The notes: generated by a model from the letters alone, not told the origin. Shown: positions 1 through 6,774, counted from the stretch's first letter. The stretch: DNA of 7,985 bases from Prevotella sp. UBA7551 (GCA_002479145.1 DLLX01000079.1:1704-9688), one strand, 5' to 3'. Numbers and translations are program-made.

Positions 1-1628
1 ACTACGAACATACCGACGAGGCCTTCTATCACCTGTTTTTACTTTATTCAAGGCTCAATCAACCAGCCACCGCCGAGGCCTATGTGGACAGCCTGAAGTC
101 CAGGTTCCCGGAAAGCCAATGGACCACCCTGCTCACCGATCCCTACTTCGTGGAGAACGCAAAGTTTGGCAAACAGATAGAGGACTCGCTTTACGCAGCC
201 ACCTACGAGGCGTTCAAGAAAGACCGCTTTGACGTGGTGGCAAGCAACGCCAGTATCAGTGAAAAGCGTTTCCCGCTGGGCGCAAACCGCGACAAGTTCC
301 TCTTTATCGGCGGATTGAGTCTGCTCAACAACGGCGATGCGAAGGGATGCGTGGACAAGATGAAGCAGGTCGTGGAGAAATTTCCGAAGAGCCGAATCAG
401 CGAGATGGCGGGAATGATTGTCAATGGGGTCAATCAGGGAAGACGGTTGCACGGCGGAAAGTTTGACTTAGGCGACATCTGGACACGCCGATCCATCGTG
501 CTCAACGACAGCGACAGCATCAAGCAGGTGAAATTCTCCCCAGAGCGACTCACCGACTTTGTCTTCATGCTCGTCTATAACCCCGACTCTTTGAACGAGA
601 ACAAGCTGCTCTTCGAGCTGGCACGCTTCAACTTCACCAACTTCCTCGTGCGCAACTTCGAGGTTCAGATAGTGGAATTGGACGGCATGAAACAAATGCG
701 CATCACAGGATTCCGCAACTTTGCCGAGGCCTATGAGTATGCACGCCAGCTCTTTGCCAATGCCGCTATCACCCGGTTGTGCAATGGAAAGGCGCGACCC
801 ATCATCATCAGCGCAAAGAATGAGGAGCTGATCGGAAAGCCCTTCAGCTACAAAGATTACGAAGACTTCTACGCCGCCCACTTCAACAAAGTGGAACTTC
901 CAAAGCGTAACACCCTCTTTGAGCCGGAAGGGCTGAGCGAACCCCGTGAGCCGGAGAAGACACAACCCATCGGTATTCCTGAGGTGGACAACCAACCTCA
1001 GCCCAACGAAAACAGCGAGGAGAAGGAACAGCTCGAGACGGGAGACGACAACCTGTTTATTCCCATAGAGGAGCCGGCGCCAACACCAAAGGACAGCACT
1101 ACGGCCGAGCCGCAAACGAAGGGCACCACCCAACCAGAGAAGGCGCAGAACAAGCAGGAAAGTTCCACAGAAGCGACCCATACCCAGTCCGAGAAGCCTC
1201 AACAGGCAGACAGCGAGACAACGGTCACGGAAGAGGACCAGCCAGCAGGGCAACCAACAGTGCCCGAGAGCCAAGGCGACCTGATTGAGATAGAGCCTCA
1301 GGACGAGACGGATACGCCGGCCAAACAGCCACAAAAGGAGACGGAAACGGGAACAACCATCGTGCCCGAAACTGAAGACCAGCCAGCCTCAACGACGACT
1401 CAGCCTCAGCCTTCCAACCCGACAAATACTGCGGCCAGCCAGCCCGAGCGGCCTTCGGCACAGCCACAGAAGCCCACGCAGGACGAGCCGCAGGGCAAGG
1501 TGGAGGACGAGGATGAGCCGGAGATCTTCTTCGAGGGCGACACGCCGCCCGCACCAAAGAACGAGAAGGACAAAAAGTCGCTCGACGACAGTCTGGATGA
1601 CGAATATTATGAGCTGGACGGATTTTGA
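1..1628 (+). CDS. TPR protein with PorW/SprE-like C-terminal domain (5' truncated)
   Basis: The frame is open from the left edge (first whole codon at 3), so the N-terminus is missing; 541 residues are visible. GTG at 84 lies inside a TPR helix and is not a credible start. Residues about 5-155 are helical and TPR-like, with helix pairs ending in 'RFPES' and 'KFPKS'. Residues about 160-297 form a globular alpha/beta domain containing 'YNPDS', 'LARFNFTNFLVRNFE', 'GFRNFAEAYEYA' and a closing 'DYEDFYAAHF'. I associate this pattern with the C-terminus of PorW/SprE, lipoproteins of type IX secretion and gliding. Residues about 303-515 are low complexity, rich in P, E, Q, T and D, and probably disordered; the last 30 are very acidic and end in 'ELDGF'. 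The stop lies 44 nt before porX, suggesting a shared transcript and possibly function. The lipoprotein signal expected for PorW cannot be checked here. It may be a non-T9SS paralogue, so no symbol is given. Confidence 0.8.
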   Translation, partial: YEHTDEAFYHLFLLYSRLNQPATAEAYVDSLKSRFPESQWTTLLTDPYFVENAKFGKQIEDSLYAATYEAFKKDRFDVVASNASISEKRFPLGANRDKFLFIGGLSLLNNGDAKGCVDKMKQVVEKFPKSRISEMAGMIVNGVNQGRRLHGGKFDLGDIWTRRSIVLNDSDSIKQVKFSPERLTDFVFMLVYNPDSLNENKLLFELARFNFTNFLVRNFEVQIVELDGMKQMRITGFRNFAEAYEYARQLFANAAITRLCNGKARPIIISAKNEELIGKPFSYKDYEDFYAAHFNKVELPKRNTLFEPEGLSEPREPEKTQPIGIPEVDNQPQPNENSEEKEQLETGDDNLFIPIEEPAPTPKDSTTAEPQTKGTTQPEKAQNKQESSTEATHTQSEKPQQADSETTVTEEDQPAGQPTVPESQGDLIEIEPQDETDTPAKQPQKETETGTTIVPETEDQPASTTTQPQPSNPTNTAASQPERPSAQPQKPTQDEPQGKVEDEDEPEIFFEGDTPPAPKNEKDKKSLDDSLDDEYYELDGF

Positions 1629-1658
1629 CCAACCATCCCTACGCCTCAAGTAACAGAT

Positions 1659-1663
1659 AGGAG
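1659..1663 (+). promoter_or_regulatory. Shine-Dalgarno sequence of porX
   Basis: AGGAG lies 9 nt before the ATG at 1673. It is worth noting because the starts of yraN, birA, pyrH, the nitroreductase and the ribonucleotide reductase have no such motif, as is usual in Bacteroidetes. It supports the chosen porX start. Confidence 0.6.
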
Positions 1664-1672
1664 AAACTGACA

Positions 1673-3286
1673 ATGAACAACAACAATGGATTGCTCTTAT
1701 GGGTGGATGACGAGATAGAGCTGCTCAAAGCCTACATCATCTTTCTGGAGAAGAAAGGCTACGAGGTCGTGACCGTCAGCAACGGCGCCGACGCCATCGA
1801 CCAATGCCGCACGCAAACCTTCGACTTGGTGCTCCTCGACGAGCAGATGCCCGGCCTGTCGGGACTTGAGACGCTACAGCGAATCAAGGAGATACAGCCC
1901 GCCACACCCATCGTCATGGTGACGAAGAGCGAGGAAGAGAACATCATGGAGCAGGCCATAGGCTCAAAAATTGCCGACTACCTCATCAAGCCGGTCAACC
2001 CAAGCCAAATCCTGCTCACGCTGAAAAAGAACATCCACCGCAAGGAAATCGTCACCGAGGTGACGCAGAGCGGCTACCAGCAGGACTATCAGCAAATCTC
2101 CCGGCAGATTGCCGACAGCCAATCGTTTGCCGACTGGGCTGAGGTCTACAAGCGATTGGTGCGCTGGGAACTGGAGTTGAGCAGCGCCGAGAGCAACATG
2201 ACGGAGATGTTGAAGATGCAAAAGGAAGAGGCCAACATCGGATTTGCCAAATACATTCAGCAGAACTACCTCTACTGGGTGGCGCCGCAACAGCCCATGC
2301 GCCGCAGCATGCCCCTCATGCGCGGGCACAAGGAGACGCAAGCCGCGCAGGAACGCCCAATGATGAGTCCCGATCTCTTCAAGCGGGTCGTTTTTCCGAG
2401 CATTGACCAAGGCGAGAAGGTGTTTCTCATCGTCATCGACAATTTCCGTTTCGACCAGTGGCGGGTGCTCGCCAGCGAGGTGGGCGACCTCTTTGACATC
2501 GACGAGCAAGTCTATCTCAGCATCCTTCCCACCGCCACGCAATATGCCCGCAACGCCATCTTCAGCGGACTGATGCCCCTGCAAATCGCAGAGATGTTTC
2601 CCGACTTGTGGGTAGACGAGGATGAGGAGGAGGGAAAGAACCTCAACGAGAGGCCGCTCATACAGACACAGATAGACCGCTACCGCCGCCACGACAGGTT
2701 CTCCTATCACAAAATCAACGACTCGGCCGACTCCGACAAGTATCTCTCGCAACTGAACAACCTGCGTCAGAACGACCTCAACGTGCTCGTGATCAACTTC
2801 ATCGACATTCTCTCCCATGCCCGGACAGAGATGAGAATGATACGCGAACTGGCCAATAACGAGAGCGCATACCGCAGTATCACGCTCTCCTGGTTCCGCC
2901 ACTCGGTGCTCACCGAGCTGCTCCGGCTGCTCTCCCAGAGCGACTACAAGGTCATCATCACCACCGACCACGGCAGCATACGCACCACGAAGCCCGTGAA
3001 AATCGTCGGCGACCGAAACACCAACACCAACCTGCGCTACAAGTTGGGCAAGAACCTCAACTTCCACGACAAGGGACTCTTCGTCATCAAGAACCCGCAA
3101 CAGGCCCAGTTGCCCGCCCCCAACCTCAGCACTTCCTATGTCTTTGCTACGGGCGACGCCTTCTTTGCCTACCCCAACAACTACAATTATTACGTCTCCT
3201 ACTATAAGGACACGTTCCAACACGGCGGCATTTCGATGGAGGAAATGATCGTTCCCCTCATCACGCTCACGCCCCGCAAGCGATAA
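1673..3286 (+). CDS. porX: PorX-type response regulator with PglZ/alkaline phosphatase-like domain
   Basis: 537-residue cytoplasmic two-domain protein. Residues about 5-125 are a receiver domain with the acidic pair D12/D13, phosphoacceptor D56 in 'LLDEQMPG', T84 and K106, all intact. A helical linker (about 125-235) leads to a PglZ domain of the alkaline phosphatase superfamily. Its likely metal and catalytic residues are D256 ('VIDNFRFDQW'), the Thr in 'TATQYARN' (T287 or T289), D378 and H382 ('IDILSH'), D432 and H433 ('TTDHG') and H517 ('QHGG'), so the enzyme appears complete. In Porphyromonas gingivalis, PorX is the regulator partnered with the kinase PorY that controls type IX secretion genes, and PorX proteins hydrolyse oligonucleotides using zinc. 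No PorY kinase gene lies in this window. It sits between a PorW-like gene and tsaE, probably in one operon. Whether this organism has a T9SS is not visible; relatives without one also keep PorX-like proteins. Confidence 0.92.
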   Translation: MNNNNGLLLWVDDEIELLKAYIIFLEKKGYEVVTVSNGADAIDQCRTQTFDLVLLDEQMPGLSGLETLQRIKEIQPATPIVMVTKSEEENIMEQAIGSKIADYLIKPVNPSQILLTLKKNIHRKEIVTEVTQSGYQQDYQQISRQIADSQSFADWAEVYKRLVRWELELSSAESNMTEMLKMQKEEANIGFAKYIQQNYLYWVAPQQPMRRSMPLMRGHKETQAAQERPMMSPDLFKRVVFPSIDQGEKVFLIVIDNFRFDQWRVLASEVGDLFDIDEQVYLSILPTATQYARNAIFSGLMPLQIAEMFPDLWVDEDEEEGKNLNERPLIQTQIDRYRRHDRFSYHKINDSADSDKYLSQLNNLRQNDLNVLVINFIDILSHARTEMRMIRELANNESAYRSITLSWFRHSVLTELLRLLSQSDYKVIITTDHGSIRTTKPVKIVGDRNTNTNLRYKLGKNLNFHDKGLFVIKNPQQAQLPAPNLSTSYVFATGDAFFAYPNNYNYYVSYYKDTFQHGGISMEEMIVPLITLTPRKR

Positions 3287-3301
3287 CCAACCCATAAATG
3301 A

Positions 3302-3306
3302 AAGGA
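3302..3306 (+). promoter_or_regulatory. Shine-Dalgarno-like AAGGA that favours the second tsaE start
   Basis: AAGGA ends 9 nt before the ATG at 3316 and lies downstream of the alternative in-frame ATG at 3298. It therefore supports translation from 3316. The sequence before 3298 has no comparable motif. Confidence 0.45.
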
Positions 3307-3315
3307 CAAAGCATT

Positions 3316-3726
3316 ATGAACATAAGGATTGAGCGCCTCGACAAGATACACGAGGCTGCCCGCGAGTTTCTCAAAGCCGTGGGAACGGCCACCGTCTTCG
3401 CCTTCGACGGCAAGATGGGGGCGGGCAAGACTACATTTATCAAGGCGATATGCGAGGAAATGGGCGTAAAGGACGTCATCACCTCACCTACCTTCGCACT
3501 GGTCAACGAGTACACCGACGGACAGGGCAGGCCGGTGTATCACTTCGACTTCTACCGCATCAAGCGAGTAGAGGAAGCCTACGACATAGGATGCGAGGAC
3601 TATTTCGACAGCGGCCACCCGTGTTTCATCGAATGGCCCGACATCGTGGAGCCGCTTCTTCCTGACAACACACTGCACGTTACGCTTCAGGAGGAACCCG
3701 ACGGGTCGCGCACCTTGTCGTGGTAA
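3316..3726 (+). CDS. tsaE: tRNA t6A37 threonylcarbamoyltransferase complex ATPase TsaE
   Basis: 136 residues from ATG 3316, the usual size for TsaE. The in-frame ATG at 3298 would add six residues, but 3316 has an SD-like motif and gives the usual N-terminus ('MNIRIERLDKIHEAA'). Walker A is G32-K-M-G-A-G-K38-T39. It is followed by 'TSPTFALVNEY' (56-66), the family 'HFDFYR' segment (76-81) and 'FIEWP' with E106, so all catalytic elements are present. TsaE is the P-loop ATPase that works with TsaB and TsaD to transfer threonylcarbamoyl to A37 of ANN-decoding tRNAs in the cytoplasm. It follows porX after 29 nt on the same strand and is probably co-transcribed. I see no functional tie to PorX beyond position. 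Confidence 0.95.
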   Translation: MNIRIERLDKIHEAAREFLKAVGTATVFAFDGKMGAGKTTFIKAICEEMGVKDVITSPTFALVNEYTDGQGRPVYHFDFYRIKRVEEAYDIGCEDYFDSGHPCFIEWPDIVEPLLPDNTLHVTLQEEPDGSRTLSW

Positions 3727-3754
3727 TTTTCCTTACAAATTTCAATCATCCTGC

Positions 3755-3772
3755 AGCCTTATCAAAAAGGCT
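3755..3772 (+). terminator. Weak hairpin downstream of tsaE
   Basis: AGCCTT and AAGGCT form a perfect 6-bp stem around ATCAAA, 28 nt after the tsaE stop. There is only a TTT after it, so it is a poor intrinsic terminator. It may simply be part of the structured DNA that follows; the strong terminator lies at 3952-3989. Confidence 0.25.
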
Positions 3773-3774
3773 TT

Positions 3775-3859
3775 GCAATAGCGGCTGAATCACAGGGCAA
3801 TAGGAGCTATATTGCGTTGCGATTCAGGCGCTTTTGCAGCATGATAGGGCCGCTATTGC
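3775..3859. repeat. Nested inverted-repeat element between tsaE and the nitroreductase gene
   Basis: The outer arms GCAATAGCGGC (3775-3785) and GCCGCTATTGC (3849-3859) are a perfect 11-bp inverted repeat. Inside lies a second, nearly continuous hairpin: 3786-3802 pairs with 3810-3826 through TGAATC/GATTCA, a short CAG/TTG pairing (one G-T) and GCAATA/TATTGC, with two single mismatches and a 7-nt loop. The GCAATAG sequence recurs directly at 3797-3803 and inverted in the 3' arm. The remaining 22 nt on the 3' side (3827-3848) are unpaired. No coding function is visible. It could be a dispersed palindromic repeat, a structured 3' UTR or a small RNA. The structure is seen directly; the role is unknown. 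Confidence 0.55.
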
Positions 3860-3951
3860 GACGCAGTGAGGACGGTCTTCAAAATGTACTGAATTTCAAC
3901 AAGTTACCAATCCGTCCAACAACGTATTCAAGTAAATTGGGAGAAAAATGC

Positions 3952-3989
3952 AAAAATGCCGCTGACGTAGGTCAGCGGCATTTTCTTTT
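3952..3989. terminator. Bidirectional intrinsic terminator between tsaE and the nitroreductase gene
   Basis: TGCCGCTGAC (3957-3966) and GTCAGCGGCA (3971-3980) form a perfect 10-bp GC-rich stem around GTAG. Flanking A and T runs extend it to 14 bp. TTTTCTTTT follows on the + strand, and A runs at 3952-3956 and 3944-3948 give a T-rich tract on the - strand. It sits between convergent genes and should end both the tsaE transcript and the yraN-to-nitroreductase transcript. Confidence 0.88.
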
Positions 3990-4013
3990 ACATATTCATA
4001 AGGTGCTCTCACC

Positions 4014-4640
4014 CTACTTGGCATATCCTATCGGCTGATTGAGAATCAAGTCCATGCCATCGGTCAAGCCGAGCTCCTTGCGCAAGGTCTCGCCATCCAT
4101 CGTCACACGGGGCACATTCTCCAGCCCCATTGCCGCACAGGCGAGCGCAATGTTCATCGACACATAGCCGCTATCAATCAACCCCAAGCGTGAGGCAGCA
4201 TGGGCAAGGTCGCCAAATTTGCCGTGATTGCTGACCAATACCAGCGACACGGGCGCATCGGCGGCAAACTCCTGCTGGCCCGCCACGGCCTTACGGAGGT
4301 CCTTGTCGCTCACCCGCTGGAGCTTGTTATCCTCAGGCAGATAGAGGTAGGCACCGTCCTTGCGCACCACATAGACGAGAATGTCCTGCGCGTTGATGGC
4401 CGACGGGGCGGTAATGTGTCCACTCTCGGGGCGGTTGATGCCGCAAGCTGCCCACAGGATGGTGGCCAACTGCGCGTCGGACAGCTCCGTCGGGGAGAAA
4501 GAACGCGACGAGTGACGCTTCTCCAAGGCGCGGAAGAGCGTCGTAGGGTTCGACTTGTCGGGCTGGGGGAGCTGAATGTCCTGTGCGCCCCCACCCATAG
4601 AGGCAGCCGCAAAGGCTGCTGATAACAATACCTTTTTCAT
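4014..4640 (-). CDS. Exported SagB/ThcOx-type nitroreductase family protein
   Basis: 208 residues from the ATG at 4640-4638; an alternative ATG at 4652 adds four ('MRKT'). Longer upstream extensions would run back into pyrH and are rejected. The N-terminus is a signal peptide: 'MKK', a hydrophobic core of L, A and F, then a small-residue cleavage region 'GGGA|QD' near residue 19, so the product is probably periplasmic. The mature part has the nitroreductase FMN-binding start 'ALEKRHSSRSF' (R42, R46), 'LSDAQLATILWAACGINRP', 'APSAINAQDILVYVV' and a C-terminal 'GLENVPRVTMDGETLRKELGL'. The family comprises FMN-dependent oxidoreductases acting on nitro compounds, flavins or peptide azolines; the substrate here is unknown. 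No precursor peptide or cyclodehydratase gene is nearby, so a bacteriocin role like SagB's is not supported. It is last in the pyrH operon, 17 nt after the pyrH stop, with no Shine-Dalgarno sequence. Confidence 0.88.
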   Translation of the reverse strand: MKKVLLSAAFAAASMGGGAQDIQLPQPDKSNPTTLFRALEKRHSSRSFSPTELSDAQLATILWAACGINRPESGHITAPSAINAQDILVYVVRKDGAYLYLPEDNKLQRVSDKDLRKAVAGQQEFAADAPVSLVLVSNHGKFGDLAHAASRLGLIDSGYVSMNIALACAAMGLENVPRVTMDGETLRKELGLTDGMDLILNQPIGYAK

Positions 4641-4657
4641 AGTTTTGCGCATCAAAA

Positions 4658-5368
4658 TTAGTTGTGGACCAGCGTACCGATAGCCTCTCCGGCCATGACC
4701 CGGGACAGATTGCCATACACGTCCATGTTGAAGACATAGATGGGGAGGTTGTTCTCCTTGCACATGGTGGTGGCGGTGAGGTCCATTACCTTCAGTCCAC
4801 GGGTGTAAATCTCATCGTAGGTGATGTCGTCAAACTTGGTGGCGGTGGGGTCTTTCTCCGGATCGGCGGTGTAGATGCCGTCCACACGCGTGCCTTTGAG
4901 CATCACGTCGGCCTCTATCTCAATGCCGCGGAGCGATGATCCCGTGTCGGTGGAGAAATAGGGATTGCCTGTTCCTGCGCCAAAAATGCAGACGTAGCCG
5001 GACTCCAGTGCCTCGATGGCTTTCCACTTGCTGTATAACTCGCCGATAGGTTCCATGCGGATGGCGGTAAGCACCTTGTTTCTCACGCCCAATGCGCCCA
5101 AAGCGGAACTCAAGGCGAGCGAGTTGATGACCGTGGCACACATTCCCATCTGGTCGCCTTTGACCCTGTCGAATCCCTTCTGCGACCCCGACAGGCCGCG
5201 GAAGATGTTGCCACCGCCAATGACAATGCCTATCTGCACGCCCATTTCCTGCACTTCCTTGATTTGGCGGGCATAGTCCGCCAGCCGCTCCGGGTCGATG
5301 CCGAAGCCCTGCTTGCCCATGAGACTCTCGCCAGAGAGCTTGAGCAGTATTCTCTTAAATCTTGCCAT
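4658..5368 (-). CDS. pyrH: UMP kinase (uridylate kinase)
   Basis: 236 residues, the normal length for bacterial UMP kinase of the amino acid kinase fold. It phosphorylates UMP to UDP with ATP, in the cytoplasm, as a hexamer in the family. Visible motifs are 'KLSGESL' (10-16) for phosphate binding, 'GGGNIFRG' (51-58, R57), 'DQMGM' (72-76) at the UMP site, 'GTGNPYFSTDT' (132-142, D141) and 'DGIYTADPEKDP' (162-173) for ATP. All key residues are intact. The start follows the conserved 'MARFKRILLKLSGE' N-terminus. The gene lies 53 nt downstream of birA; I saw no TANNTTTG box in that gap, so read-through from the yraN promoter is likely. In many bacteria pyrH neighbours tsf and frr, but neither is present here. 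Confidence 0.97.
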   Translation of the reverse strand: MARFKRILLKLSGESLMGKQGFGIDPERLADYARQIKEVQEMGVQIGIVIGGGNIFRGLSGSQKGFDRVKGDQMGMCATVINSLALSSALGALGVRNKVLTAIRMEPIGELYSKWKAIEALESGYVCIFGAGTGNPYFSTDTGSSLRGIEIEADVMLKGTRVDGIYTADPEKDPTATKFDDITYDEIYTRGLKVMDLTATTMCKENNLPIYVFNMDVYGNLSRVMAGEAIGTLVHN

Positions 5369-5421
5369 AACTGATTGGGTTTATTCTTTTCTGTAATAAG
5401 ATGTTCGCCGACGGCGCAGCC

Positions 5422-6216
5422 TTAGTGTGCACTGGGAATGACAAATTCCACCTCCTTGAAGGCATATTCGCGGACACGCCCCTCCCTGTCGTGGAGCAAC
5501 AGGCGTCCATCGTCCTCCACTCCGAAGATTTTTCCTTCGAACTGGCCGTCCTGGTCGCGGAAGACATGATATCCGTCACGCCAGTAGAGGCTCTCGAAGT
5601 AGAGCTCGGAGATGGCACCGTAAGCCCCCTCGCGCGTCAGTTCGTAGTATTTTTTGAACGAGGCGAGCAGTGCTTGCAACAGTTTTTCGCGATCCACGTC
5701 GTGTCCCAGAATCTGTCGGAGGGAGACAGGGTTGGGCAAAGTGGAGGGGAACGAGGTCTGTTTGACGTTCAGCCCCACGCCATAGATGCACTTTCTGATT
5801 CCTTGTGAACTGACAGAGGTCTCTATCAGCGTGCCGCTCAACTTGCTGTCGTGCCAGTAGATGTCGTTGGGCCACTTCAGGCTAATGCCCTCTGTATAGT
5901 GGTCGAGCACCTCCTTGATGGCCAGCGCACCGGCCTCGGAGAGCAGAAATTGCCGTCCGACCGGCACCCAGGAGGGATGTATGAGCAGACTGAAGAGGAG
6001 ATTCTCGCCCCGGGCAGACTCCCAGTGGTTCGTTCCCTGCCCCCGGCCTGCCGTCTGATACTCTGTAGTGACGACGATCATGTCCGCATCGGAGTGGGGT
6101 GAATAAGTCCGCAGGTAGCTGTTGGTGCTGTCCACCTCTTCAAGGCGCACCACCTCAATGGGCTGTTCCTTCGGCTTCCGGGTCAATTTTTCCTTTATTT
6201 GTGAAAAAAGCTTCAT
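5422..6216 (-). CDS. birA: Biotin--[acetyl-CoA-carboxylase] ligase
   Basis: 264 residues. The protein activates biotin as biotinyl-AMP and attaches it to a lysine of biotin carboxyl carrier domains. The catalytic core shows 'VDSTNSYL' (28-35), 'QTAGRGQGTNHW' (54-65, the adenylate loop), 'SLKWPNDI' (112-119) and 'SKLSGTLIE' (124-132) with the biotin-site lysine K125. The C-terminal SH3-like domain is visible around 'GYHVFRDQDGQFEGKIFGVEDDGRLLLHDREG'. There is no N-terminal winged helix, so this is a monofunctional ligase, not a biotin repressor. A basic N-terminal extension of about 20 residues precedes the core. No other ATG is available before the core motif, so the start at 6216 stands. It lies 14 nt after yraN and is probably cotranscribed with it. 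Confidence 0.95.
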   Translation of the reverse strand: MKLFSQIKEKLTRKPKEQPIEVVRLEEVDSTNSYLRTYSPHSDADMIVVTTEYQTAGRGQGTNHWESARGENLLFSLLIHPSWVPVGRQFLLSEAGALAIKEVLDHYTEGISLKWPNDIYWHDSKLSGTLIETSVSSQGIRKCIYGVGLNVKQTSFPSTLPNPVSLRQILGHDVDREKLLQALLASFKKYYELTREGAYGAISELYFESLYWRDGYHVFRDQDGQFEGKIFGVEDDGRLLLHDREGRVREYAFKEVEFVIPSAH

Positions 6217-6230
6217 ATTTCGTGGGTTGG

Positions 6231-6596
6231 TTACATCAATGGCACATCCTCGACGTGGCTTATCTCGGCCGTCTGCGGGTCTTTCCCTACTATGGTGATG
6301 ATGTCGAAGCGCACGCGGGAACGCACCTGATAGGCTTTCACAAAGGCGTTGACGGCGAGGGCGACCGACCGTATCTTCTGCGGGGTGACGGCTTGTGAGG
6401 CATCGGCAAAGCGCTCGTCGCGGCGTGTCTTGACTTCGACGACGAGCAATAGCTCCTCTTCTTCCTTCAAAGCTACGAGGTCAAGGTCACGATGACCGTA
6501 CCGCCAGTCGCGGAAAAGGATCTTGAAGCCCTTTCCTTCCAAGTAGCGGGCGGCCAACTCTTCGCCCCATTTCCCCAACTCATTATGCGCTGCCAT
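6231..6596 (-). CDS. yraN: YraN family (UPF0102) endonuclease-fold protein
   Basis: 121 residues, the usual UPF0102 size. The N-terminal helix has 'ELGKWGEELAARYLEGKGFKIL' spread over residues 6-27. The PD-(D/E)XK-like core follows: D39 in 'HRDLDLVA' and E54-V-K56 in 'VVEVKTRR', then 'AVTPQKIRSVALAVNAFV' and 'VRFDIITIV'. The family is widespread and has a predicted nuclease fold related to Holliday-junction resolvases. A cellular role is not firmly established, so none is assigned. The E/DxK catalytic set is complete. The usual 'GEIDLIA' segment reads 'RDLDLVA', which keeps the second acidic residue. It is the first gene of the leftward operon yraN-birA-pyrH-nitroreductase and has no Shine-Dalgarno sequence. 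Confidence 0.93.
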   Translation of the reverse strand: MAAHNELGKWGEELAARYLEGKGFKILFRDWRYGHRDLDLVALKEEEELLLVVEVKTRRDERFADASQAVTPQKIRSVALAVNAFVKAYQVRSRVRFDIITIVGKDPQTAEISHVEDVPLM

Positions 6597-6632
6597 AATG
6601 GTGTTCTGCTTATACTGATGTTAATTATCGCA

Positions 6633-6640
6633 CAAATTTA
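6633..6640 (-). promoter_or_regulatory. -7 promoter element for the yraN-birA-pyrH operon
   Basis: On the - strand this reads TAAATTTG, an exact match to the Bacteroidetes -7 consensus TANNTTTG, ending 36 nt before the yraN ATG. A -33 TTTG is not perfect: TGTG lies 21 nt upstream (6662-6665). Six fixed bases can occur by chance in AT-rich DNA, so this is a candidate supported mainly by its position. Confidence 0.45.
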
Positions 6641-6653
6641 CGAATTAAATTCG
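6641..6653. promoter_or_regulatory. 13-bp palindrome next to the leftward -7 box
   Basis: CGAATT and AATTCG flank a single central A and directly adjoin the yraN -7 box, inside the expected promoter spacer. A palindrome there could bind a repressor, but an AT-rich chance palindrome is equally possible. Confidence 0.25.
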
Positions 6654-6774
6654 AACCACGGCACACCCGAAGGGCTTTTTTCGCCTTTTCTCCATAGCAT
6701 TCTCGTAAGAAAAAGTAGCGGAGAAATATTTTGGAAACCAGTACCGTGGCGAAAATAAATAAAAGCGCAGGGCG

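Noticed and set aside
468..1334. 288-codon open frame on the - strand across the TPR gene tail
   Set aside because: Leucine-rich shadow of the P/E/Q-rich repeats on the + strand, with no recognisable domain; the sense gene is well supported.
1964..3295. 443-codon open frame antisense to porX
   Set aside because: Its length comes from the GC-rich codon usage of porX. The product is a V/L/H/E-rich sequence without motifs, while the sense frame has full catalytic motifs.
3817..4038. 73-codon + strand frame starting with TTG
   Set aside because: It runs through the palindrome, the intrinsic terminator and into the 3' end of the nitroreductase gene, with no start signal. It is read-through of structured DNA.
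4014..4640. SagB-like maturation enzyme of a bacteriocin cluster
   Set aside because: No precursor peptide, cyclodehydratase, protease or transporter gene is nearby, and the protein carries a signal peptide.
4641..4763. 41-codon N-terminal extension of the nitroreductase into pyrH
   Set aside because: It would overlap conserved pyrH sequence in another frame and place the signal peptide internally; the start at 4640 gives a normal leader.
5369..5421. Possible promoter or terminator between birA and pyrH
   Set aside because: Only a 4-bp stem with no T run and no TANNTTTG box on the - strand, so transcription read-through is more likely.
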